Part shown: piece by piece, positions 36,498-45,277 of the stretch
How positions within the stretch are numbered: the first letter of the stretch is position 1
Layout of the letters: each line of letters begins with the position of its first letter
DNA from: CAZIXN01 sp039180415
GTDB taxonomy: Bacteria > Planctomycetota > Phycisphaerae > Phycisphaerales > Phycisphaeraceae
Direction of reading: 5' to 3'
DNA length: 51,437 nt
NCBI GenBank assembly: GCA_039180415.1
Contig: JBCDDH010000018.1
Coordinates: 1-51,437 of the forward strand
The notes under the pieces: generated by a model
The model's input: only the letters and a program-made list of their open reading frames with translations
The model's database searches: none
Told to the model about the DNA's origin: nothing
Translations under genes and position numbers: made by a program

Positions 36498-36541
36498 GGT
36501 GAAACGGTTCACCAATCTACCCTCTCACACAAAAAAGCCAA
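36498..36541 (-). promoter_or_regulatory. Pullulanase promoter with LacI/GalR-type operator over the start site
   Basis: On the minus strand TTGGCT (36541-36536), 16 bp and TAGATT (36519-36514) form a fair sigma-70-type promoter. The predicted start, about 7 nt on, falls inside the palindrome GGTGAA-N4-TTCACC at 36498-36513. The core TGAAACGGTTCA has the shape of LacI/GalR-family operators. The palindrome ends 47 nt before the start codon. Sugar-responsive repression is the natural reading; no LacI gene is in the window. Confidence 0.6.
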
Positions 36542-36597
36542 CCGCCGGAGCTTTACGGCTCTAACGAATGACTCGCAAAACATTTCTAAACAATCAC

Positions 36598-37386
36598 TTA
36601 ATTCGATGGAAGCCGGTTTCGATACGCCTCCGCCAGCGATTGGGCGGCGCCCAGGTTCTGACCGAAAAGACCGCGAACCATCACCTTCCAAGCGCCCCGC
36701 CAGTTGTGTCGCCAGCTTTCCTGGGTGTGGTCGCGCCACGTCGCGAAGCGTTGGCCAACCGCGCGGGCCGCGAGTTGCCGATCCAGTTCGTATAGATCGT
36801 CCACGACCCGTCCGGGTTGCCACGGCAAAACCTCGCCCCAACCGAACGCTTCCGTCGTGTCTTCCGAAAGCGCCGGATCGTCCGAAACCTCGTCGTGATT
36901 CGTGGCGGCGGCGATACGGTCGTCGTGGCACGCGAGCACACCCAGAAACGGACAGCCGGGCAAGTTAACCACCAACCGCTGCCCGGTCAGGTCGGAATGG
37001 CTGAGCGTCTCACCGGTGACCAATAAGCTGCCATCGCCCAGCCGCGTCATCAGGCGGTAGCCGAGCATGCGGGTCAGCGAAGGGATCATCAGCAGCGTGC
37101 GGTCGTCTGGCGACAGGTGCAACGACAAATTTTCCTTGAGCAGGTCGGATTCTTCGTCGCGAAAGACACCCAACGATCGGTAACCCAACGACCGCGCGCT
37201 TTCAGCGATCCGGTCTGCCTTGCCCGAAGACGGCCCGTCGGACTCCGACATCAAGATCAACCGTCGCAAGTGCCGTGTCTCGAAACGCGCGGCCAACAGG
37301 ATCGCGAGCCCGAACCCGCCGATCCCAAGAACGACGACCACGGCGAGGCCACCCAGGCCCCAGGCGATGATCGAAGACAAGTCCAA
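36598..37386 (-). CDS. Membrane-anchored protein of unknown function
   Basis: The frame is open well upstream, but that part is antisense-like noise inside the isocitrate dehydrogenase gene. Translation most likely starts at TTG 37386, which has GGAG 6-7 nt upstream and begins just after the neighbouring stop (37400-37398). The resulting 262 residues start with a strong hydrophobic helix (I-I-A-W-G-L-G-G-L-A-V-V-V-V-L-G-I-G-G-F-G). Its cytoplasmic-type positive residues follow (R-F-E-T-R-H-L-R-R). The rest is soluble: L-G-Y-R-S-L-G-V-F-R-D-E-E-S-D-L, then L-S-P-D-D-R-T-L-L-M-I-P-S-L-T and D-G-S-L-L-V-T-G-E-T. I recognise no family. Position suggests co-transcription with icd. Confidence 0.7.
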   Translation of the reverse strand: MDLSSIIAWGLGGLAVVVVLGIGGFGLAILLAARFETRHLRRLILMSESDGPSSGKADRIAESARSLGYRSLGVFRDEESDLLKENLSLHLSPDDRTLLMIPSLTRMLGYRLMTRLGDGSLLVTGETLSHSDLTGQRLVVNLPGCPFLGVLACHDDRIAAATNHDEVSDDPALSEDTTEAFGWGEVLPWQPGRVVDDLYELDRQLAARAVGQRFATWRDHTQESWRHNWRGAWKVMVRGLFGQNLGAAQSLAEAYRNRLPSN

Positions 37387-37397
37387 AGGAGCTCCGT

Positions 37398-39620
<2,223 letters not shown>

Positions 39621-39656
39621 AGCGGGCTTGGGGTTCGGGGAACGGAGCGGGCGAGC

Positions 39657-39662
39657 ATTATG
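39657..39662 (-). promoter_or_regulatory. Possible -10 hexamer (CATAAT) of icd
   Basis: The minus strand reads TGCATAATGC here, an extended-type -10 (TG one base before CATAAT). It lies 36 nt before the icd start codon. The -35 region would fall inside the long hairpin at 39666-39699 and no -35 match is seen. Confidence 0.4.
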
Positions 39663-39665
39663 CAG

Positions 39666-39710
39666 GATCGCCCGGCCGACGTGGGCGGGCCGGGCGATCG
39701 TATTTTTCTC
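39666..39710. terminator. 12-bp perfect hairpin between nitroreductase and icd
   Basis: GATCGCCCGGCC at 39666-39677 pairs perfectly with GGCCGGGCGATC at 39688-39699 around a 10-nt loop. A T-rich stretch (GTATTTTTCTC) follows on the plus strand only. Both flanking genes are on the minus strand, where no U-tract follows. It may stop the nitroreductase transcript with help of Rho, or block antisense transcription from the plus strand. Confidence 0.6.
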
Positions 39711-39729
39711 TGCGGGATCAAGCGGGGTT

Positions 39730-40335
39730 TCAGGCCAACCGATCGGTGAACACGACCTCGTCCAGCGACAGCTGACCCGGTTTGGGCCAAGCGTCTTTCG
39801 TCCCCCTGCCGATCGCGACGAGCGGGCCCATGACATGGTCGTCGGGCAGATTCACGAGCTTCGCCACCGCGTCGTGATCGAAGCCGATCATCGGACACGA
39901 GTCGTAGCCCATCGCCTTGGCGGCGAGCATCAAGGTCTGCATCGCCATACCGATCGATCGCTGCGCCTCGTCGAGTTGGAGCCGATCGCGTCCTTCGTGG
40001 AACGGGCCCATCCAGCCGACGAGCAGGTCGGCGACCTCTTGAGGAGCGTTCGCCCAATACCGCTCCGGCGACTTCTTCCACGCGTCGCGGTCGGCGGTCA
40101 TCAGCACCAGCAGCGACGCGTCGGTCATCTGCGCCTGGTCGTTGCCGTACTCGCGCACCTGCTGGCGCAACGCCGGGTCTTTGAGCAGGACGAATCGCCA
40201 ATGCTGGATGTTGAAGCTCGTCGGCGACTGGATCGCGGCTTCCATCAGCTTGGTGATTTCGTTGTCGGTCAAGCGGTGCTCGGGATCGAAGTGCTTGACG
40301 GCGCGGCGGGCGTAAACAGCGTCGAACGTGTCCAT
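39730..40335 (-). CDS. Nitroreductase-family FMN oxidoreductase
   Basis: The 201-residue product begins M-D-T-F-D-A-V-Y-A-R-R-A-V-K-H-F. The R-R-A/S-x-[RK] arginine region binds FMN phosphate in this family. P-T-S-F-N-I-Q-H-W-R-F-V is the next FMN contact (usually P-S-x-x-N-x-Q-P-W). D-E-A-Q-R-S-I-G-M-A-M-Q-T-L-M-L-A-A and G-Y-D-S-C-P-M-I-G-F-D follow as expected. The enzymes reduce nitro-compounds, quinones or similar acceptors with NAD(P)H; the in vivo substrate is open. ATG at 40335 is preferred, with GGAG about 12 nt upstream, over an in-frame start at 40422 that would overlap the divergent gene. The short hydrophilic protein is cytoplasmic. Confidence 0.92.
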   Translation of the reverse strand: MDTFDAVYARRAVKHFDPEHRLTDNEITKLMEAAIQSPTSFNIQHWRFVLLKDPALRQQVREYGNDQAQMTDASLLVLMTADRDAWKKSPERYWANAPQEVADLLVGWMGPFHEGRDRLQLDEAQRSIGMAMQTLMLAAKAMGYDSCPMIGFDHDAVAKLVNLPDDHVMGPLVAIGRGTKDAWPKPGQLSLDEVVFTDRLA

Positions 40336-40420
40336 GGGGATCGGCTCCGGAGGATGAAGGTCGGTACCACAAATGCCCGCAAGCGTAGGCGGGATGAACG
40401 GCACCCGGTACGCTGGAACC

Positions 40421-41029
40421 ATGCTGCTAAAGGTTGGCCCGTTCGTGTACCGCGTCGTCTTGGTGGCCGGCTACATCCGGCACGAAGGCGACGACTGCCT
40501 CGGCCTATGCGACAACGAGACGCACGAATTGTTTGTCTCGGATCGCTGCTCCGTCGCGCAGCAGATCCAAGTCATTTCGCACGAATACATGGAAGCCTGG
40601 TTTTATCACTTCGGTCGCGAGGACATGGACAAAGAAGCCTGGTGCGACCTGTTCGGCCTTGCGATGACACAGTTCACGCTGGACCTGATGCAGACGCTCC
40701 GCCTCGAGCCCGCCGCGTGGGCGGCAGGGATGAGCGGAGGCTCCGAAAACCCGAATGGTCCGCCGCGGCGCGATCCGGGTACGTCCGACCCTGAGCCGGG
40801 CGATCCGAAAGCGCCGCGGACGCGGCGGGCCTCGGCGGTGCGTGTGTTCCGTGCGGCCGAAGCAAGCAACGCCGAAGCGAGGGTGAGCGTGACGGCTTCG
40901 ATCGACGCCCCCCCCGGAACGCCAGCTTCGCCGATCACGCCCACCCCGCATCGTCCGGACGTCGAACGTTGGCGGACCGCCGTGGTCGAGACCCTCAAGC
41001 GAGGTCTTCAAACGACGGAAGACGCTTGA
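40421..41029 (+). CDS. Small protein with an HExxE site, ImmA/IrrE-like N-terminus
   Basis: Family not firmly recognised. In the first 65 residues of this 202-residue product the pattern strand, D-C-L-G-L-C-D-N-E-T-H-E-L-F-V-S, helix, V-I-S-H-E-Y-M-E-A-W resembles short phage and plasmid ImmA/IrrE-like zinc peptidases, which carry H-E-x-x-H. Here the motif is His54-Glu55-Tyr-Met-Glu58, so the second His is replaced by Glu, with another His at 63. Activity is therefore doubtful. Residues 80-105 are helical; the remainder is low-complexity Pro/Arg/Ala sequence, ending in a basic helix (V-E-R-W-R-T-A-V-V-E-T-L-K-R). ATG at 40421 is 86 bp from the divergent nitroreductase start. Its 3' end overlaps the next gene by 35 bp, tail to tail. 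Confidence 0.72.
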   Translation: MLLKVGPFVYRVVLVAGYIRHEGDDCLGLCDNETHELFVSDRCSVAQQIQVISHEYMEAWFYHFGREDMDKEAWCDLFGLAMTQFTLDLMQTLRLEPAAWAAGMSGGSENPNGPPRRDPGTSDPEPGDPKAPRTRRASAVRVFRAAEASNAEARVSVTASIDAPPGTPASPITPTPHRPDVERWRTAVVETLKRGLQTTEDA

Positions 41030-41381
41030 TCGATTTCCGCGAAGCACCCCGCTTTTTCGCGGCGCGGCGCGGCTTGGTCGGCGGCGTACCGCCGACGAGT
41101 TTCAGTCCGGCTCCCTCGGAAGCGTCCCGCTGCGCGGTCGCGTACGCCTGCCGACGCCGCGCCTCGGCCAGCAGCTTCGCCGTTCCCGCGTTCAAGTCCG
41201 CCCGGATCGCCTCTTCGACGCACCGGGCCTGCTCGCGCGGGTCGGCTTCTAAAAAATGCAGCAACGCCGCGGTGAGCACCAAGCCTTTCTGCTTGCCGTG
41301 GCCGTAGACCGCCGCCGTCCGTTCGAACGACGCGAGCACCTTGGGATCGACGGCGAGGTTGATCGTGGGTTTGCGGTTCAT
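40995..41381 (-). CDS. Ribbon-helix-helix-type DNA-binding protein
   Basis: The 128-residue product opens M-N-R-K-P-T-I-N-L-A-V-D-P-K-V-L-A-S-F, a beta-strand followed by two helices (F-E-R-T-A-A-V-Y-G-H-G and G-L-V-L-T-A-A-L-L-H-F-L-E), as in ribbon-helix-helix repressors. The C-terminal 40 residues are rich in Arg and Lys (K-P-R-R-A-A-K-K-R-G) and could add nonspecific DNA contact. Its predicted promoter carries a 15-nt palindrome from which it may repress itself. It overlaps the convergent HExxE gene by 35 bp at the 3' ends. No toxin gene lies downstream on the same strand, so a toxin-antitoxin role is not supported. Confidence 0.72.
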   Translation of the reverse strand: MNRKPTINLAVDPKVLASFERTAAVYGHGKQKGLVLTAALLHFLEADPREQARCVEEAIRADLNAGTAKLLAEARRRQAYATAQRDASEGAGLKLVGGTPPTKPRRAAKKRGASRKSIKRLPSFEDLA

Positions 41382-41448
41382 GAAAACTGAATACTTGTTT
41401 TTTCAAGGACCCCATCGGCACAGCGGACTCTACGGTCATTGTGACTTG

Positions 41449-41477
41449 ATTATGATTTAAATGCAGGCGCCCTGCAA
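41449..41477 (-). promoter_or_regulatory. Promoter of the ribbon-helix-helix gene with palindromic operator
   Basis: On the minus strand TTGCAG (41477-41472), 17 bp and CATAAT (41454-41449) form a promoter 68 bp before the start codon. The palindrome TGCAGG-CGC-CCTGCA at 41462-41476 overlaps the -35 and half the spacer. A repressor bound here would block RNA polymerase. The surrounding DNA is AT-richer than the genome average. Confidence 0.5.
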
Positions 41478-41528
41478 ATGCCAACGCATTCCCACTTCCC
41501 GGCAAGCTAATGGACGACCTGATCATCT

Positions 41529-41563
41529 GGCTAGCGCTGGCGCACACCGCGCCTGCGCTAGCC
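41529..41563. repeat. Strong 15-bp hairpin in the intergenic region 41382-41685
   Basis: GGCTAGCGCTGGCGC at 41529-41543 pairs with 41549-41563 with one T-T mismatch and a 5-nt loop. It may end the minus-strand transcript of the gene at 41686, which stops 123 bp upstream of it, but no U-tract follows. The rest of this 304-bp gap holds the ribbon-helix-helix promoter and nothing else I can identify. Confidence 0.6.
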
Positions 41564-41685
41564 CGCGTATACGCGTCGCGCAGACTCATCGTTCATAACC
41601 AAAGCCGCCGCGCCGCACAGATCAAGAACAACTCCGAACGGTCGATTGAACCGACGGCCCGCTGGCCATCCAGGGGACCCCGCGC

Positions 41686-42102
41686 TCACGCCGCCGCAAC
41701 CCGAGCCTTCCGCCCGCCGCCGGCCCCGGCTTTCTTCCGTCGGCCGACCCGCCCCGCCGTCGCGGCGGTCAGGCCCAACACCAGCAGCGTCAACGCCGCT
41801 ACCGCCGCGGCCGGTGCCCATTGCGAAGCGTCCAACCGCAACGCCAAGACCGACGCGTAGTACGCTCCCAAGGCGATCAGCAGCACCGTCGGCACGTGTC
41901 GGCAACGACGTATCAACGCCTTACCAAACTTCACCGCGAACCAGCCGCCCACCAGCAGCACCGCCAATCCAACGCCTAGCGCAACCCGCTGGCCCGTTGG
42001 GTCCGAAACGAGATACGCGCCCCAGGGCGTGCCCGAAAACCACGACCACGCCTGTCCGAACCATTGCCCCCACACCGCGGTGATTTCGCCCAGCACGTCC
42101 AC
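41686..42102 (-). CDS. Small membrane protein, three predicted helices
   Basis: Family not recognised. From the GTG at 42102 (AGG 7-9 nt upstream) the product is 138 residues; the frame is open to 42147, so a longer form is possible. The N-terminal part is Trp-rich (A-V-W-G-Q-W-F-G-Q-A-W-S-W-F). Hydrophobic helices lie at about 38-58 (V-A-L-G-V-G-L-A-V-L-L-V-G-G-W-F), 70-89 (V-P-T-V-L-L-I-A-L-G-A-Y-Y) and 96-116. The C-terminal 22 residues are basic (R-V-G-R-R-K-K-A-G), favouring a cytoplasmic tail. It is divergent from the leuA operon; the 240-bp interval upstream contains no further gene that I can support. Confidence 0.6.
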   Translation of the reverse strand: MDVLGEITAVWGQWFGQAWSWFSGTPWGAYLVSDPTGQRVALGVGLAVLLVGGWFAVKFGKALIRRCRHVPTVLLIALGAYYASVLALRLDASQWAPAAAVAALTLLVLGLTAATAGRVGRRKKAGAGGGRKARVAAA

Positions 42103-42330
42103 GTCGCACCTGCCAATCGCATCGCCGGATCGTCCTTCCAACCACACTCGGCCTCGTTTCGACCGTACGATTCATCGTCGGCGAACCTCGACGACCCCTC
42201 TCGCCGAGGCCGAATCGCCGTGAAACAAGCCCTTACAACCCGCAAGGCTTCACCAACCAGACCCCGAGGCCGGTTGGACCAACGCCCTCCCCGTAGTCCA
42301 TGCAAACCTCCAACCGCCAACGCCGCCGCG

Positions 42331-42365
42331 TTGACGGCACACCCACCACGGCCTATGTTTTTTGC
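42331..42365 (+). promoter_or_regulatory. Near-consensus promoter of the leuA operon
   Basis: TTGACG at 42331-42336, a 17-bp spacer and TATGTT at 42354-42359 form the best sigma-70-type promoter in the window. Six nt (42360-42365) separate the -10 from an A at 42366, the expected first transcribed base. That A is also the first base of the leader-peptide ATG. The region 42148-42330 upstream shows no gene and no other clear signal. Confidence 0.7.
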
Positions 42366-42425
42366 ATGCCCATGATCGCATGCCCGACGCTCGGCCTTCT
42401 GCTTACCCCGCCCTACGCCGGCTAG
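42366..42425 (+). CDS. leuL: Leucine-rich leader peptide of leuA (19 residues)
   Basis: The frame ATG CCC ATG ATC ... TAG encodes MPMIACPTLGLLLTPPYAG. Four of five consecutive codons from 42390 to 42404 are Leu (CTC, then Gly, CTT, CTG, CTT). This is the control region expected for leucine-sensed attenuation. No Shine-Dalgarno precedes the ATG, and the promoter geometry puts transcription start on the A of the ATG, so the leader would be translated as a leaderless message. A second in-frame ATG at 42372 is possible. The stop codon TAG at 42423 lies directly in the segment that would act as antiterminator. The gene symbol is given by analogy with enteric leu leaders. Confidence 0.7.
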   Translation: MPMIACPTLGLLLTPPYAG

Positions 42426-42487
42426 GTGTCGCGATTCTTCTGTCCGAATCACCCCGACCCTGCCGGCCAAAGCCCGCGGGGTTTTTT
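42417..42487 (+). promoter_or_regulatory. Transcription attenuator of leuA (antiterminator and terminator)
   Basis: The terminator hairpin spans 42457-42482: ACCCTGC-C-GGC pairs with GCC-C-GCGGGGT around loop CAAA, followed by five more T residues (42483-42487). The alternative pairing uses GCCGGC at 42417-42422 and AGG at 42424-42426 (the last leader codons and stop) with CCT and GCCGGC at 42459-42467, about 9 bp with one bulged U. A ribosome stalled at the Leu codons leaves 42417 onward free, favouring antitermination; one that reaches the TAG covers it, favouring termination. Confidence 0.7.
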
Positions 42488-42543
42488 GTTTCCGCTGACG
42501 ATTTTTAACCACCGTCCCTAAGCCTTCCACGCCGAGCCTCGCC

Positions 42544-44121
42544 ATGACCGACGACGCACAAGCCGCCCCCGTTCGCATCTTCGACACCACCCTGCGGGAC
42601 GGCGAACAGTCCCCCGGCGCTTCGCTGAACCACGGCGAAAAGCTGGAAATCGCCCGTCAACTGGAGAAGCTCGGCGTGGACATCATCGAGGCCGGCTTCC
42701 CGATCACGTCCGACGGTGATTTCGAAGCCGTTCGCGCTATCGCGGGCGAACTGCAACACGCCACCGTGTGCGGGCTGGCCCGCTGCGTACCCAAAGACAT
42801 CGACCGCGCGGGGCAAGCCGTCAAGGACACGCAGTCCGCGGGAGGCGGCCGCATCCACGTCTTCTGCGCGACGTCCAAAATCCATCGCGAACACAAGCTG
42901 CGTAAAGGGTTCGAAGAAATCATCGATCTGTCCCGCACTTCGATCCGGCACGCCCGGCAGTACGTCGCCGACGTCGAGTTCTCCCCCGAAGACGCCAGCC
43001 GCACCGAGCTGAACTACCTCGTCGATATCACCGCCGCCGCCATCGAGGCGGGCGCGACCACGATCAACCTGCCCGATACCGTTGGCTACGCCGTCCCTTC
43101 TGAATACGGCCATATCTTCGCACACCTGCGCGAGCAGCTCCCGCAGATCGACCGCGACGGCATCGTCTTGTCCTCGCACTGCCACAACGACCTGGGCCTC
43201 GCCGTCGCCAACTCCATCGCCGCCGTCCAGAACGGCGCCCGCCAGATCGAGTGCACCGTCAACGGCATCGGCGAACGCGCCGGCAACGCCGCGCTCGAAG
43301 AGATCGTCATGGCGTTTCGCACCCGCAAGGATTATTACGCCGACTTCGCGACGAACGTGAACCCCGCGGAGATCTTCAAGTCGTCGCGCATGGTTTCCAG
43401 CCTGACCGGCTTGACCGTCCAGCGCAACAAAGCGGTAATCGGCGAGAACGCCTTCGCCCACGAGTCCGGCATCCACCAGGACGGCGTCCTGAAGCACCGC
43501 GAGACCTACGAGATCATGGACCCGCGCGACATCGGCGTGCCCGAGTCCAAGCTGGTGCTGGGTAAACACTCCGGCCGGCACGCGCTGGCCGATCGCGTCA
43601 AGGACCTGGGCTACACGATCGACGACGCGACGCTGCAGCGGGTGTACGACCGGTTCAAGCAGCTGGCCGACCGTAAGAAGGACGTCTACGACGAAGACAT
43701 CGAGGCGATCCTCGACGACCTCGCCGGGCAGGACCGCACCCTCTGGGAGCTGGTTAGTTTCCAGGTGGTTGCGAACTCACACGGCGACTCGTTCGGCATG
43801 GTCGCGCTGCGCGACACGACCGGCGAACAACGCCGCCTCACCGCCGCCGGTGACGGGCCGGTCGATGCGCTGTACTCCGCGATCCAGCAACTCACCGGCG
43901 TCTCCGTCACGCTGGAACGCTTCGCCACCCGCGCCGTCACCGGCGGCAAGGACGCCCAAGGCGAAGTCACCGTCACGCTCGACCACCACGGTCGAAAAGT
44001 CCGTGGCCGTGGTCTGTCCACCGACACCGTCGAAGCCGCGGTCAAGGCTTACCTCAGCGCGATCAACCGCATCAAAACCACCGACGCCCGCAGCGCCGAC
44101 GCGAAGGCGGAGCAGCCGTGA
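42544..44121 (+). CDS. leuA: 2-isopropylmalate synthase LeuA
   Basis: LeuA condenses 2-oxoisovalerate with acetyl-CoA, the committed step of leucine synthesis. The 525-residue protein has the HMGL-like barrel signature F-D-T-T-L-R-D-G-E-Q-S-P-G at residues 13-25, then G-V-D-I-I-E-A-G-F-P. The metal ligands are in S-H-C-H-N-D-L-G near 220 and N-G-I-G-E-R-A-G-N. The linker H-E-S-G-I-H-Q-D-G and G-K-H-S-G-R-H-A-L-type sequence lead to the C-terminal regulatory domain (about 390-510), which binds leucine in this family. The length is that of the short bacterial LeuA. ATG at 42544 is 57 nt past the attenuator. Its last codons overlap the next gene by 4 nt. Confidence 0.96.
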   Translation: MTDDAQAAPVRIFDTTLRDGEQSPGASLNHGEKLEIARQLEKLGVDIIEAGFPITSDGDFEAVRAIAGELQHATVCGLARCVPKDIDRAGQAVKDTQSAGGGRIHVFCATSKIHREHKLRKGFEEIIDLSRTSIRHARQYVADVEFSPEDASRTELNYLVDITAAAIEAGATTINLPDTVGYAVPSEYGHIFAHLREQLPQIDRDGIVLSSHCHNDLGLAVANSIAAVQNGARQIECTVNGIGERAGNAALEEIVMAFRTRKDYYADFATNVNPAEIFKSSRMVSSLTGLTVQRNKAVIGENAFAHESGIHQDGVLKHRETYEIMDPRDIGVPESKLVLGKHSGRHALADRVKDLGYTIDDATLQRVYDRFKQLADRKKDVYDEDIEAILDDLAGQDRTLWELVSFQVVANSHGDSFGMVALRDTTGEQRRLTAAGDGPVDALYSAIQQLTGVSVTLERFATRAVTGGKDAQGEVTVTLDHHGRKVRGRGLSTDTVEAAVKAYLSAINRIKTTDARSADAKAEQP

Positions 44122-44711
44122 GCACAGCAGACCACGACTTCGAACCGCAGATTGCCCCAAGAACCGACAGCCAAAACGTCACGCTGCGCCGAGCGATGCC
44201 GAACGACGCGTCGGCCATCCTTGATTACATGCACAACATCTTGCCGGAGGTCACGCCGTACATCTGCACGACCCCCGAAGAATTTGATTACACCGTCGAG
44301 CAAGAAAGCGAAATGCTCGCGAAGCAAGACCCGGCAAAAGGCGATTTATATGTGCTTGCAGAACACGAAAGCCAAGTCGTCGGCTCGTTGAACATCAGCC
44401 CGCTTCGCCGCACACGGCTAGCCCACGTCAGCCTGCTGGGCATGACGCTGCGGGCTGAGTTTCGCGGCGTAGGTATCGGAACGGCCATGATGCACGCGGT
44501 CATCGCTTGGGCCGAGCGTCACCCCGTCACCGAACTGTTACAGCTCGAGGTGTATGCGGATAACGAACGGGCGCGACGGCTCTATCGCCGCGTTGGTTTT
44601 GTCGAAGTGGGCCGTATCCCGCGTCGGATGAAATTCGGCCCCGGCGAATACAAAGACAGCATCGTGATGTACCGAGACGTTTCGTGCTCCAAGCCGGGAA
44701 TGACGTCTTGA
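44118..44711 (+). CDS. GNAT N-acetyltransferase, second gene of the leuA operon
   Basis: The 197-residue acetyltransferase starts at GTG 44118, overlapping the leuA stop as GTGA, which implies translational coupling. The domain begins V-T-L-R-R-A-M-P-N-D-A-S-A-I. Its acetyl-CoA loop is F-R-G-V-G-I-G-T-A-M-M after strand L-L-G-M-T-L-R-A-E. Motif B is R-A-R-R-L-Y-R-R-V-G-F-V-E-V-G. The C-terminal R-R-M-K-F-G-P-G-E-Y-K-D-S-I-V-M-Y is typical of the RimL-like branch acting on proteins or small amines. The substrate is not known; coupling to leuA suggests, without proving, that its level should follow leucine supply. Confidence 0.88.
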   Translation: MSTADHDFEPQIAPRTDSQNVTLRRAMPNDASAILDYMHNILPEVTPYICTTPEEFDYTVEQESEMLAKQDPAKGDLYVLAEHESQVVGSLNISPLRRTRLAHVSLLGMTLRAEFRGVGIGTAMMHAVIAWAERHPVTELLQLEVYADNERARRLYRRVGFVEVGRIPRRMKFGPGEYKDSIVMYRDVSCSKPGMTS

Positions 44712-45277
44712 GCGTTTTTCCCCCCAAGACGATCACGCTCCGCGACGGTGCGACGGTGCATCTGCGCAGCCCCGAAGTTTCCGACGCCGCGGGCATGCTC
44801 GAGTACATCGACGAAGTCCGCCGGGACTGCGATGGCATCATGCTTTCTCCAGAAGACGAACTGCCCACGCTGGAATGGGAACGCGACTGGGTCCGGCGGC
44901 GTCGCGAGGGCGACGGGGTCCAGATCTTCGCCGAAGACGAAGCCGGCCGGCAGATCGCCCTTTGCGGCATCGAACCGGGCAAGATGGCCCGGCTGCGCCA
45001 CGCCGGCAGCGTCGGCATCTCGATCCGCAAGCCCTGGCGTGGCCGTGGGCTGGGCACCGCGCTAATGCAAGAACTGATCGCGTGGGCCGAAGCAAACGAG
45101 CGGTTGGCGGTCCTATCGCTCGGCGTCTTCGAAGACAACCCCAGGGCTCGGCACGTGTACGAGCGCTGCGGGTTCGAAGCCAACGGCCGGAGTCGTTGGC
45201 ACGCCTTCCGTGAGGGACGATACGTCGACGAAATCATAATGACCCGCTGGGTCGGAACAGGAGCACCGCCGGTATGA
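44708..45277 (+). CDS. GNAT N-acetyltransferase, third gene of the leuA operon
   Basis: A second acetyltransferase of the same type. The likely start is TTG at 44708, overlapping the previous stop as TTGA, with GGGAA about 10 nt upstream; GTG at 44684 is the alternative and would add eight residues. The product of about 189 residues begins its domain at I-T-L-R-D-G-A-T-V-H-L-R-S-P. The acetyl-CoA loop is W-R-G-R-G-L-G-T-A-L-M, and motif B is R-A-R-H-V-Y-E-R-C-G-F. The C-terminal F-R-E-G-R-Y-V-D-E-I-I-M matches that of its neighbour (E-Y-K-D-S-I-V-M), so both belong to one branch. Substrate unknown. Confidence 0.86.
   Translation: MSVFPPKTITLRDGATVHLRSPEVSDAAGMLEYIDEVRRDCDGIMLSPEDELPTLEWERDWVRRRREGDGVQIFAEDEAGRQIALCGIEPGKMARLRHAGSVGISIRKPWRGRGLGTALMQELIAWAEANERLAVLSLGVFEDNPRARHVYERCGFEANGRSRWHAFREGRYVDEIIMTRWVGTGAPPV

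Noticed and set aside
36531..36575. Intrinsic terminator after the gene at 36598 (minus strand, T6 at 36536-36531)
   Set aside because: The candidate stem GCCG/CGGC is only 4 bp and separated from the T-run; the T-run is better explained as part of the pullulanase promoter spacer.
40995..41381. Toxin-antitoxin module with the ribbon-helix-helix protein as antitoxin
   Set aside because: The neighbouring HExxE gene is convergent, not co-transcribed, and no toxin family is recognised.
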